DNA of 64,000 nucleotides from Phenylobacterium sp. Lineage in GTDB: Bacteria > Pseudomonadota > Alphaproteobacteria > Caulobacterales > Caulobacteraceae. Below are positions 9,798-18,423 of the stretch, piece by piece. Location: NCBI RefSeq assembly GCF_022402485.1, contig NZ_JAKRSA010000015.1, forward strand, positions 113,270 to 177,269. The letters run 5' to 3'. How positions within the stretch are numbered: the first letter of the stretch is position 1; each line of letters starts with the position of its first letter. The notes under the pieces are model-generated. The model searched no databases, was not told the DNA's origin, and saw only the letters and a program-made list of their open reading frames with translations. A program made the position numbers and the translations under genes.

Positions 9798-12347
9798 TCA
9801 GGCGGCGGTTCCGGAGCGGCGCAGGGATTCTGGCGGTGCCCCGCGCTGGCGTACGGGAAGAGAGAAGCCGACCGTCGTGCCTTCGCCCGGGGTGCTGCGG
9901 ATATCCAGGGCACCGCCGTGCATCTCCACCAGGGACTTGGTGAGGGCGAGCCCCAGGCCCGTGCCCTGCTGGGTCTTGGAGTGCTGGCTCTCGATCTGCT
10001 CGAAGGGCTTAGCCAGACGCTTCAGATCATCAGAGGCGATACCGATCCCGGTGTCGCGGACCGTGATCCGCACCCGCTCGCCAAAGGGGTCAGGTCTGGC
10101 ATCAGCCCTGACCGTCACCCGACCCCCCCGTGGGGTGAACTTGATGGCGTTGGACAACAGATTGAGCAGCACCTGCTTGACCGCCCTATAGTCGGCCTCG
10201 ACCTCGGGCAGGTCGCGGGGGAATTCCAGATCCAGGGCCAGGCCTGCGCTATCGGCGCGGTTTCGGATCAGACGAGCGGCGTCCTCCACCACGTCCTCCA
10301 GGGTCAGGGGCTCGAACTTCAGGTTCATCTTCCCTGCCTCAATCTTCGACATGTCGAGGATGTCGTTGATCAGGGCCAAAAGGTGCTGACCTGAGGAGAG
10401 GATATCGCCGCTGTACTCCTTATAGCGCGGGTCTCCCAAGGGACCGAACATCTCGCCGACCATGATCTCGGAGAAGCCGTTGATGGCGTTCAGCGGGGTC
10501 CGCAACTCATGACTCATATTGGCCAGGAACTCGCTCTTGGCGGTGTTGGCGCTTTCGGCCCGGACCTTCTCGGCCTCGTACTTGCGGGCCAGTTCCGAGA
10601 GCTGCTCCTGGCTGCGCTCCAGGCTGACGACGACCTTCTGAAGCTCCATTTCATTGATGCGCCGGGATTCCTCCTGGGTTTTGATGGCCGTAATGTCAGC
10701 GGCCGTCATCACCAGCCCGCCCTCGGCTGTGCGCCGCTCTGAAATCTGGATCCAGCGGCCATCGTTCAGTTCGGCTTCCCGGACACCCGGCTGGCCTGTG
10801 GCAGGCGCCTCACGGTGGATCGCAAGCTGGGCGAAGCGGTTGACCTGGTCGCGGGCGGCTCCGGGCTTGAGCAGCCGGGCCTCCAGGGAGAAGACACTCC
10901 GGAAGTTGCGGTTGCACATCAGCAGGCGGCCATGGCGATCCCACAGGACGAAGGCCTCTGAGACACTCTCGATGGCGTCGCGCAGTCGGTTCTCGGCCGC
11001 CTGAGCCCTGGCCTGGGCCATTCGCTCCTCGGTGACATCAAGGGCAACGCCGATGATCCGGGCAAAGCCCCCCTCAGGTGCCCGACCAAATGCCTGACCT
11101 CGGGCATCGACCCACATGGGCCGCTCCCCCGGTTCTCCGGGCACCCGGAACGACACGTCAAATGCACCGTAGAGCGCGGCTGTGGACAAGGCCTGGCGCA
11201 CACGGTCCCGGTGATCGGGGGACACCCGTTCCACGACATCCTGACCCCCAACAATGCCACCGCCGCCCCAGCCCAGCATGCCGCCGGTGACATCGGACAG
11301 GAACACCTCGTCGGTGATCAGGTCCCACTCCCAGATCCCGCAACGGGCGGCCTCGACGGCGAGGCGGAAGCGTTGCTCACTGTCGTAGAAGGCCTGCTGC
11401 GCCGCCTCGACATTGCGGCTCTGGTTGAACAGCAGCAGGCCGAGCAGAAAAGCCACGCCCAACGGGATCAGCACCCAGCCGAGCTGTTCCTGGGCCGAAA
11501 GCAGCTCGAGTGGGTCAGCCTCAGCGCCGACCACCACCAGCCAGGCCCCATCGCCAGCGGGCTGGGCGACCACCTGAAGATTAGCGCCATCAGGCCCCCT
11601 GGCCCGGGTGAGCCGGCCAGGACGCAGTTCGCCAGGGGTTAATTCGAAGGCTGACCTTAGACTGTCGGCCTGGGCAATGCCCCCTGCGCCGACGGCGCTG
11701 ACGACCTGGCCTTGCGCCGTGGTGATGGCCGCGAGATTGGACTTGCCCAACAGGGCGGTCAGTCTGGCCGGGTCGGCAGCAATGACGATGGTGCGCCGGC
11801 CCTGCTGAGTGGCTGCGGTCGTGACCGCCAGGATGGCCGGTGCCGCGGCGTCCGATGCAGCCGCGCCATACCAGACTTCTCGTTGCACCTTCTCGGTCTG
11901 GGCGGCCAGGGCAGCCCAGTCGAAGTTCGCCGGCGCGCCGGCGGTGGCGACCGTGGTCGTGCCATTCAGAATGATCACGGCGCTGGCTGAGCTCGCGGCA
12001 ACCTTCAGGCCGGTTTCAGCGGCGGCCAGGGGGCCGTCTGGCCGTCGCTCCAGGCTCTCTCGGGCCGCAAGCAATCCCCCCCTTAGGGCTGCAGACTCCG
12101 CGTTGAGGGCACCAGCCAAGGCGTGGGCTTCGCCGGGCAGGGTCACGCCGATATGGCCGGGGCGGGTGGGTTCGCTCTGAATGCGCGCCACGGCGAAGGC
12201 CGTATAGACCGCCATGAGCAACAGGGTGGTCAGGATCGCGAGTCGCGCAAAGGCGAAGGTCGGCGGCGGCGGGGCACCTTGGATGGCATCCCCCCTGCGC
12301 CTGTGACCTTTGGTCCGAGCCGCGTCTATGCGTCCGCGTTCGGCCAA
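9798..12347 (-). CDS. pleC: PAS-domain sensor histidine kinase, PleC/DivJ-like
   Basis: N-terminal TM/periplasmic region, PAS domains, HisKA (FLANMSHELRTPLNAINGFSEIMVGEMFGPLGDPRYKEYSGDI), HATPase motifs; length and architecture resemble Caulobacter PleC. Confidence 0.75.
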   Translation of the reverse strand: MAERGRIDAARTKGHRRRGDAIQGAPPPPTFAFARLAILTTLLLMAVYTAFAVARIQSEPTRPGHIGVTLPGEAHALAGALNAESAALRGGLLAARESLERRPDGPLAAAETGLKVAASSASAVIILNGTTTVATAGAPANFDWAALAAQTEKVQREVWYGAAASDAAAPAILAVTTAATQQGRRTIVIAADPARLTALLGKSNLAAITTAQGQVVSAVGAGGIAQADSLRSAFELTPGELRPGRLTRARGPDGANLQVVAQPAGDGAWLVVVGAEADPLELLSAQEQLGWVLIPLGVAFLLGLLLFNQSRNVEAAQQAFYDSEQRFRLAVEAARCGIWEWDLITDEVFLSDVTGGMLGWGGGGIVGGQDVVERVSPDHRDRVRQALSTAALYGAFDVSFRVPGEPGERPMWVDARGQAFGRAPEGGFARIIGVALDVTEERMAQARAQAAENRLRDAIESVSEAFVLWDRHGRLLMCNRNFRSVFSLEARLLKPGAARDQVNRFAQLAIHREAPATGQPGVREAELNDGRWIQISERRTAEGGLVMTAADITAIKTQEESRRINEMELQKVVVSLERSQEQLSELARKYEAEKVRAESANTAKSEFLANMSHELRTPLNAINGFSEIMVGEMFGPLGDPRYKEYSGDILSSGQHLLALINDILDMSKIEAGKMNLKFEPLTLEDVVEDAARLIRNRADSAGLALDLEFPRDLPEVEADYRAVKQVLLNLLSNAIKFTPRGGRVTVRADARPDPFGERVRITVRDTGIGIASDDLKRLAKPFEQIESQHSKTQQGTGLGLALTKSLVEMHGGALDIRSTPGEGTTVGFSLPVRQRGAPPESLRRSGTAA

Positions 12348-12479
12348 GCCCGCCGCTCCCTTACCCTTGAATTCGAGTCACCCCGTCAAACAGGAGTCTA
12401 AGCGGGCGGACTCTCCACGTCACGAGTCATACGGTCGCGTTCACACTTGGTTTCCGCCCGGACGGGGCGGGCCTGGCTC

Positions 12480-15101
12480 TCAATCTTCCGCCAGGGCGCG
12501 CGAGGCGAGCTCATAGACGTTCTTCGACAATCCGGACTGCGCGACAATCCGCTCGAGCTGCAGGCGCATCTGAGCACCCAGTTCGGGTCGGTAACGGCGC
12601 CAGCTGCCCAGGGGCTCCAGGAGCCGGGCCGCCGTCATGGGGTTGAAGCCGTCCACCGACAGGATCTGATCGGCCAGGAACCGGTAGCCCGCACCGCTGG
12701 GATCGTGGAACCGAACGGGATTGCCGGCGGCGAAAGTGCCCACCAGGGCCCGCAGGCGATTGGGGTTCTTGGAGTCAAAGGCCGGATGGGCGGTGAGACC
12801 CAAAACTCGACCCAATGCGCCCTCATCTGGGGCTCGGGCCTGCAGGGCAAACCACTTGTCGATCACCAGGGGCTCGGCGCTCCACTTTTCGTAGAAGTCC
12901 ACCAGCGCCCGTTCGAACGGCGGGCCGCCGATCTGCATCAGGGCTGACAGCCCGCCCATGGCGTCGGTCATGTTGCCGGCGGCTTCGTAGTGGCCGTAGG
13001 CGCGCTCAGCGTTCTCAGCGTGGGGGTCAACGGCCAGGATCTCCAGCGCCATATTGCGGAGGGCCCGACGGCCAGCGCCGGCGGCGTCAGGAGAGAACTC
13101 CCCGGCGTCTTGAAGTCCGGTGTGCAGCCGCTTCAGGTCTTCGGCCAGATGAACGGCGAGTCGAGCGCGCAGGGCGGTTCGGGCCAGGTGGATGGCTGCA
13201 GGATCGGCGGGTTGCTGGGCCAGGGCCAGTTCGGCCTCGCTGGGCAGGGCCAGCAGCAGGGCCTTGAAGGCCGGATCGGCAGACTGGTCGCCCAGGGCGC
13301 GCCCGACCGCCTCAGCATAACGCTCTTCGCCGACCTCATCTGGGGTTCCGGCGCTGCGGGCCAGCATCAGGTCCCGGGCCAGATCCTGGCCGGCCTCCCA
13401 GCGATTGAACAGGTCCGGATCAGCCGCCAGCTGGACATACCGGTCCTTGGGTGCCGCATCGGTGGTCAACACCACGGGGGCTGAGAACCCACGCAGGGCC
13501 GAAACGATCGGCGCATCGGTAACACCGGTCAGGGTGAGGCTGGCCTGCCCGGCATTGAGCACCACCACGGTTTCGTCCACGGCCTGCCCGTCACGAACAA
13601 AGGCCATCGTCCGACCATCTTCGTCCAGCAGCCCCAGGCGTACCGGAATCGGCAGAGGCTTCTTGCTGGCTTGACCAGGCGTCGGCGGCGTCTGCTGGGT
13701 CAGGTCCAGCCTGAGCGTCTGGGCGCTGGCGTCATAGGTGCTGCGGATGTCGACACGGGGGGTGCCGGCCTGTTCGTACCAGTTGAAGAAGTGAGTCAGG
13801 TCCTGACCCGACACTTCGGCGAAGCACGCAATGAACGCTTCCACCGTGGTGGCATGGCCATCCCAACGGTCGAAATAGAGGTCCATGCCCTTCCGGAACG
13901 CCTCAGCCCCGATCAGGGTCTTGAGCATGCCGATAACCTCTGCGCCCTTCTCATAGATGGTGGCGGTGTAGAAGTTGTCGATCTTCAGATAGCTCGACGG
14001 TCGTACCGGGTGCGCCAATGGCCCCTGGTCTTCGGAAAATTGCCGGGCTCGGAGCGCCTTGACGTCCTTGATCCGCTGCACGGCCGCGCCGCGCATGTCG
14101 GCGGAGAAGCTCTGATCGCGGAAGACGGTCAGGCCTTCCTTCAGGCAGAGCTGGAACCAGTCGCGGCAAGTGATGCGGTCGCCGGTCCAGTTGTGGAAAT
14201 ACTCGTGGGCGACCACGCTCTCGATGCGTTCGTAATCGAAGTCTGTCGCCGTGGCCGGGTCGGCCAGGAGCAGGGAGGAATTGAAGATATTCAATCCCTT
14301 GTTCTCCATTGCGCCGAAGTTGAAGTCGCGCACCGCCACGATCATGAACAGGTCGAGGTCGTATTCCCGTCCGAAGGCCTCTTCGTCCCAGGTCATGGAG
14401 CGCTTCAGGGCGTCCATGGCGTAGGTCGCCCGGTCGGCCATGCCGGGGTCCACAAAGATCTGCAGGTCAACCTTGCGCCCGCTCATGGTGATCAGGCTGT
14501 CCTCAAGCACGTCGAGCTCGCCAGCCACCAGGGCGAACAGATAGCTCGGCTTGGGGAAGGGATCGTTCCACACCGCGTAGTGGCGACCGTCTGCGGTCTG
14601 CCCAGACTCCATCAGATTGCCGTTGGACAACAGGCGGTGGAAGGCCTTGTCTGCGGTCATCCGCACCGTGAACCGCGACAGCACATCAGGGCGGTCCGGA
14701 TACCAGGTAATCTTCCGAAAGCCCTCAGACTCGCACTGGGTGCAGAACCGCCCCCCGGACATATACAGGCCGTCCAGGGCCGTATTGGCCGCTGGATTGA
14801 TCTCCACCTCGGTCTCAAGGACGAAGGCGTCTGGGACGGACGGGATCGTGAGGACCTCGTCATCGATCGACCGCTCGGCCTCGGTCAAGGCGCGACCATC
14901 AATGGCAACCGAGACTGGCGTCAGGTGCTCCCCGTTCAAAACGAGGGGCTCGGCATGATCGCCATTGCGGCGCAGGCTGAGCCTGGCCTTCACCCGGGTG
15001 GCGCTGGGCCTGAGGTCGAAGTCCAGGTGCACTTCGTCCACCAGGAAGGCGGGCGGACGATACTCGGACAGGCGGATCGGCTGGGGCGTTTCGGTGCGCA
15101 T
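12480..15101 (-). CDS. pepN: Aminopeptidase N (M1 family)
   Basis: GAMEN motif (FGAMENKGLN), HEYFHNW zinc motif, CRDWFQLCLKEGLTVFRDQ. Confidence 0.95.
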   Translation of the reverse strand: MRTETPQPIRLSEYRPPAFLVDEVHLDFDLRPSATRVKARLSLRRNGDHAEPLVLNGEHLTPVSVAIDGRALTEAERSIDDEVLTIPSVPDAFVLETEVEINPAANTALDGLYMSGGRFCTQCESEGFRKITWYPDRPDVLSRFTVRMTADKAFHRLLSNGNLMESGQTADGRHYAVWNDPFPKPSYLFALVAGELDVLEDSLITMSGRKVDLQIFVDPGMADRATYAMDALKRSMTWDEEAFGREYDLDLFMIVAVRDFNFGAMENKGLNIFNSSLLLADPATATDFDYERIESVVAHEYFHNWTGDRITCRDWFQLCLKEGLTVFRDQSFSADMRGAAVQRIKDVKALRARQFSEDQGPLAHPVRPSSYLKIDNFYTATIYEKGAEVIGMLKTLIGAEAFRKGMDLYFDRWDGHATTVEAFIACFAEVSGQDLTHFFNWYEQAGTPRVDIRSTYDASAQTLRLDLTQQTPPTPGQASKKPLPIPVRLGLLDEDGRTMAFVRDGQAVDETVVVLNAGQASLTLTGVTDAPIVSALRGFSAPVVLTTDAAPKDRYVQLAADPDLFNRWEAGQDLARDLMLARSAGTPDEVGEERYAEAVGRALGDQSADPAFKALLLALPSEAELALAQQPADPAAIHLARTALRARLAVHLAEDLKRLHTGLQDAGEFSPDAAGAGRRALRNMALEILAVDPHAENAERAYGHYEAAGNMTDAMGGLSALMQIGGPPFERALVDFYEKWSAEPLVIDKWFALQARAPDEGALGRVLGLTAHPAFDSKNPNRLRALVGTFAAGNPVRFHDPSGAGYRFLADQILSVDGFNPMTAARLLEPLGSWRRYRPELGAQMRLQLERIVAQSGLSKNVYELASRALAED

Positions 15102-15161
15102 GTTACCGATGTAACCCCGCCAGCGCCCCCTCGCCAGGGGCGCGGCGGTCGCAAAATGGGC

Positions 15162-15734
15162 TCAGGCGGCGTCTTCGGAGAATTCTGGCTGTGGGTCGCT
15201 GGCCGACGGGATCTGCTGAAGGTACCGATCGACCTTGCGGGCCTCCTCAGCCAGGCGGCGAATCTCTGGCGGGGCATCTTCGGGCGCCTCGTCCACCAGG
15301 GCGGCGAGATGGCGGGCGATCGATAGAAGCCGCCTCGACGACGCGATCAGCCGGGCCTGTTGTTCGATCTTCTGGGGGGCCCGGTCATATTCGGCTCCGG
15401 GCACGCGCCACCCGCCCCAGTCATTGGGGTCAGTCACCACCACGGGATAGGATCCCGGATAGGGATGATGGGCGCAGTCGTCGGGCTGCTGCCACTTGTT
15501 GCGCGCCCGCAGGAGACGCCAGGCTGGCTCGTCGTCATTGCCCAATTCATGGGTTGATTGCTCAGCCCGGAGCTCGTGGCCGTGGAAGTCACGACCCAGG
15601 CCCACATCATAAGTCACCCGCACGGGCTCATCGAAACCGCGGGCCCAGACCGGCACGATCTTCTCGATCACCGCCCACGCACCGACACTTTCGACCCACA
15701 CCTTTTGATTACGTTGGAAAACAGCCTTGGCCAT
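15162..15734 (-). CDS. Conserved-looking protein of unknown function, SH3-like N-terminus
   Basis: Coherent 190-aa ORF (MAKAVFQRNQKVWVESVGAWAVIEKIVPVW...), no recognised domain. Confidence 0.7.
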   Translation of the reverse strand: MAKAVFQRNQKVWVESVGAWAVIEKIVPVWARGFDEPVRVTYDVGLGRDFHGHELRAEQSTHELGNDDEPAWRLLRARNKWQQPDDCAHHPYPGSYPVVVTDPNDWGGWRVPGAEYDRAPQKIEQQARLIASSRRLLSIARHLAALVDEAPEDAPPEIRRLAEEARKVDRYLQQIPSASDPQPEFSEDAA

Positions 15735-15874
15735 AAAAACCACCGACACAGATTTCCGCCCATAAGACTCTGAAATCCTTGACGCGAGGTCAATCTTTCC
15801 ACGCCCGCTGCGATGCGTATGGTGTGTTTTCCAGGGAAACGCAGACGCCGTGAACGCGGCGGGACAAGACGGGC

Positions 15875-16993
15875 ATGAATTTCGATTTTTCCGACGACCA
15901 GAAGTTTCTGAAGAACGAGGCGCGAAAGTTCCTTGAGGCCCAGTGCCCCACGAGCCGGGTGCGCAAGGTCCTGGACGAGGACGCCAGGTCCTTTGATGAG
16001 GATCTCTGGAAGGCGGTGGGCGAGCAGGGCTGGCTCGGCGCGGCCATCCCGGAGGAGTACAACGGGCTGGGTCTGGGCCGGCTGGAGCTCTGTGTCATCG
16101 CCGAGGAGCTGGGTCGGGCCGTGGCACCGATCCCCTTTGCCTCCACAGTCTATTTCCTCGCCGAAGGGATCATGCTGGCCGGCTCTGATGAGCAAAAGGC
16201 CCATCTGCTGCCGCGAATCGCGGCGGGCGAGATCATCGGTGCCATGGCCACTTCCGAAGGTCCGGGCGTGACCACGGCCTCGACCCTGCAGGCCAGTGTT
16301 GAGGGGGGCAAGCTCACCGGGGTCAAGCTGCCGGTGACCGACGGTGACATCGCCAATGTTGCCCTGGTGCTGGCCAAGGAGAATGGCCGTCCGGCCCTGT
16401 TCGTGGCCGATCTCACTGATCCGTCGGTGACCCGCGACGCGCTGAAGACCCTCGACCCCACCCGGGATGCTGCGCGCTTGACCTTCAAGGACACGCCGGT
16501 GAAGCGACTGGGTGAGGCCGGCCAGGGATTTGAGCTGCTGGAGCAGATCAATGACCGTGCTGCCGTTCTGCTGGCCTTCGAACAGTGCGGCGGTGCCGAC
16601 CGCTGTCTGGAAATGGCCAAGGCCTATGCCCTGGAGCGCTACGCCTTCGGCCGGGTGATCGGCTCGTATCAGGCGATCAAGCACAAGCTGGCCGACATCT
16701 ATGTGAAGAATGAACTGGCCCGCTCCAACGCCTACTATGGTGCCTGGGCGCTGAACACCGGGGCCGCCGAACTGCCAGTGGCTGCCAGCGCCGCGCGGAT
16801 CGCTGGCTCTGAGGCCTACTGGTTCGCTTCAAAAGAAAACATCCAGACCCATGGGGGCATCGGCTTCACCTGGGAGATGGACTGCCATCTGCACTACCGG
16901 CGCTCGCGCCAGCTTTCCCTCGTGGCGGGCGCGCCGCGGGTCTGGAAGGAACGGCTGGTCAGCCAGCTTGAACGTCGTAACGCCGCCGCCTGA
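15875..16993 (+). CDS. Acyl-CoA dehydrogenase family protein
   Basis: GAMATSEGPG..., YALERYAFGRVIGSYQAIKHKLADIY, QTHGGIGFTWEMDCHLHYRR. Confidence 0.9.
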   Translation: MNFDFSDDQKFLKNEARKFLEAQCPTSRVRKVLDEDARSFDEDLWKAVGEQGWLGAAIPEEYNGLGLGRLELCVIAEELGRAVAPIPFASTVYFLAEGIMLAGSDEQKAHLLPRIAAGEIIGAMATSEGPGVTTASTLQASVEGGKLTGVKLPVTDGDIANVALVLAKENGRPALFVADLTDPSVTRDALKTLDPTRDAARLTFKDTPVKRLGEAGQGFELLEQINDRAAVLLAFEQCGGADRCLEMAKAYALERYAFGRVIGSYQAIKHKLADIYVKNELARSNAYYGAWALNTGAAELPVAASAARIAGSEAYWFASKENIQTHGGIGFTWEMDCHLHYRRSRQLSLVAGAPRVWKERLVSQLERRNAAA

Positions 16994-17007
16994 AAGGGAT
17001 CATCATT

Positions 17008-18243
17008 ATGGATTTCAAAGACACCCCCGAAGAGGCCGCTTATCGCCAGCAGGTTCGTGACTGGCTGACGGCCAATGCCCCCAAGAAGCGGGTGGGCGAG
17101 CCTGATCCCCTGGGCGAATCCAGCGACGGACTGGCCGCATCCAAGGCCTGGCAGGCCAAGAAGGCCGCCGCCGGTTACGCCTGCATTACCTGGCCGAAGG
17201 AGTGGGGCGGCCAGGGCGGCACCCCCATTCAGCAGGTGATTTTCGGCCAGGAAGAATCCGCCTTCCCGACCCCGGGCAATCCCTTCCAGATCGGTCTGGG
17301 CATGTGCGTGCCCACCGTGATGACCTTTGCCGACGAAGACACAAAGAAGCGCTTCGTCGGACCAGCCCTGCGCGGCGAGGAAATCTGGTGCCAGCTGTTC
17401 TCCGAGCCCTCTGGGGGCTCTGACGTGGCCGGCGCCCGCACCCGGGCTGAGCGCGCCCCTGACGGGTCCGGTGATTGGATCATCAACGGTCAGAAGGTCT
17501 GGACCACCGGGGCCCAGTTCTCCGATTTCGGCATCGTCATCTGCCGGAGCAATCCGGACGCGCCCAAGCACAAGGGCATGACCATGTTCTGGATCGACAT
17601 GAAGGCACCCGGGGTTGAGGTTCGACCGATCCATCAGATGTCGGGGGGCTCGGGCTTCAACGAGGTCTTCTTCACCGATCTGCGGGTCAAGGACAGCCAG
17701 CGTCTCGGCGCTGTGGACGACGGCTGGCGGGTCTCCCTCGTCACCCTGATGAACGAGCGACTGGCCGTCGGCGGGGCCTCCGGGGCTGGCTGGAGCGCCT
17801 TCCTGGAAGCCGCCCGTGAGACGCCGGGCCTCGACGGCGGGGCGGCCATCAAGGACCAGGCCCTGCGGGAAAAGCTGGCGGACTGGTATGTCCAGGCTGA
17901 GGGCCTGAAGCACACCCGTAACCGGACCATGACCGCGCTCTCCAAGGGCGAGACGCCCGGCCCGGAGAGCTCGATCGGTAAGATCATCTCGGCCGTGCAG
18001 ATGCAGGAACTGGCCCATTCGGCTGTGGAGATGCTCGACCAGTACGGGATCATCAATGATCCGGCGCTGGCGCCCCTGCGCGGGGCCTTCCAGGCGTCAC
18101 TCATGTCGGCACCGGGCATGCGGATCGCCGGCGGAACCGACGAGATCCTGCGCAACATCATCGCCGAGCGCGTGCTTGGCCTGCCCGGGGACATCCGGGT
18201 CGACAAGGATGTGGCGTTCAAGGATCTGCCGACCGGCCGCTGA
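17008..18243 (+). CDS. Acyl-CoA dehydrogenase family protein
   Basis: QLFSEPSGGSDVAGARTRAE, WIINGQKVWTTGAQ, RIAGGTDEILRNIIAERVLGLPG. Confidence 0.92.
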   Translation: MDFKDTPEEAAYRQQVRDWLTANAPKKRVGEPDPLGESSDGLAASKAWQAKKAAAGYACITWPKEWGGQGGTPIQQVIFGQEESAFPTPGNPFQIGLGMCVPTVMTFADEDTKKRFVGPALRGEEIWCQLFSEPSGGSDVAGARTRAERAPDGSGDWIINGQKVWTTGAQFSDFGIVICRSNPDAPKHKGMTMFWIDMKAPGVEVRPIHQMSGGSGFNEVFFTDLRVKDSQRLGAVDDGWRVSLVTLMNERLAVGGASGAGWSAFLEAARETPGLDGGAAIKDQALREKLADWYVQAEGLKHTRNRTMTALSKGETPGPESSIGKIISAVQMQELAHSAVEMLDQYGIINDPALAPLRGAFQASLMSAPGMRIAGGTDEILRNIIAERVLGLPGDIRVDKDVAFKDLPTGR

Positions 18244-18251
18244 TCGTTTGA

Positions 18252-18279
18252 GGGCGGGGCTGCTTGCGCAGTCCCGCCC
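18252..18279. terminator. GC-rich hairpin downstream of the ACAD pair
   Basis: gggcggggctgc-ttgc-gcagtcccgccc (one G.U); no T tract. Confidence 0.5.
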
Positions 18280-18373
18280 CTAAGCCGTCAGGGGAAGGGG
18301 ATAAGGTGGCGCGGAGATGTTGTGCCGCTGACCGCGCCTCGAGCAGGGCCCGGCAAACGGGCGCGTTCTCATT

Positions 18374-18423
18374 CCCTTGGGGGTTAGGAACCGTCGGACC
18401 CTTGGGGGTTAGGAACCGTCGGA
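18374..18423. repeat. Perfect 25-bp tandem direct repeat (2 copies)
   Basis: cccttgggggttaggaaccgtcgga at 18374-18398 and 18399-18423; spans the stop codon of the VWA gene. Confidence 0.97.

Noticed and set aside
13671-15326. 551-aa plus-strand ORF
   Set aside because: Antisense shadow of pepN, which has diagnostic GAMEN and HExxH motifs
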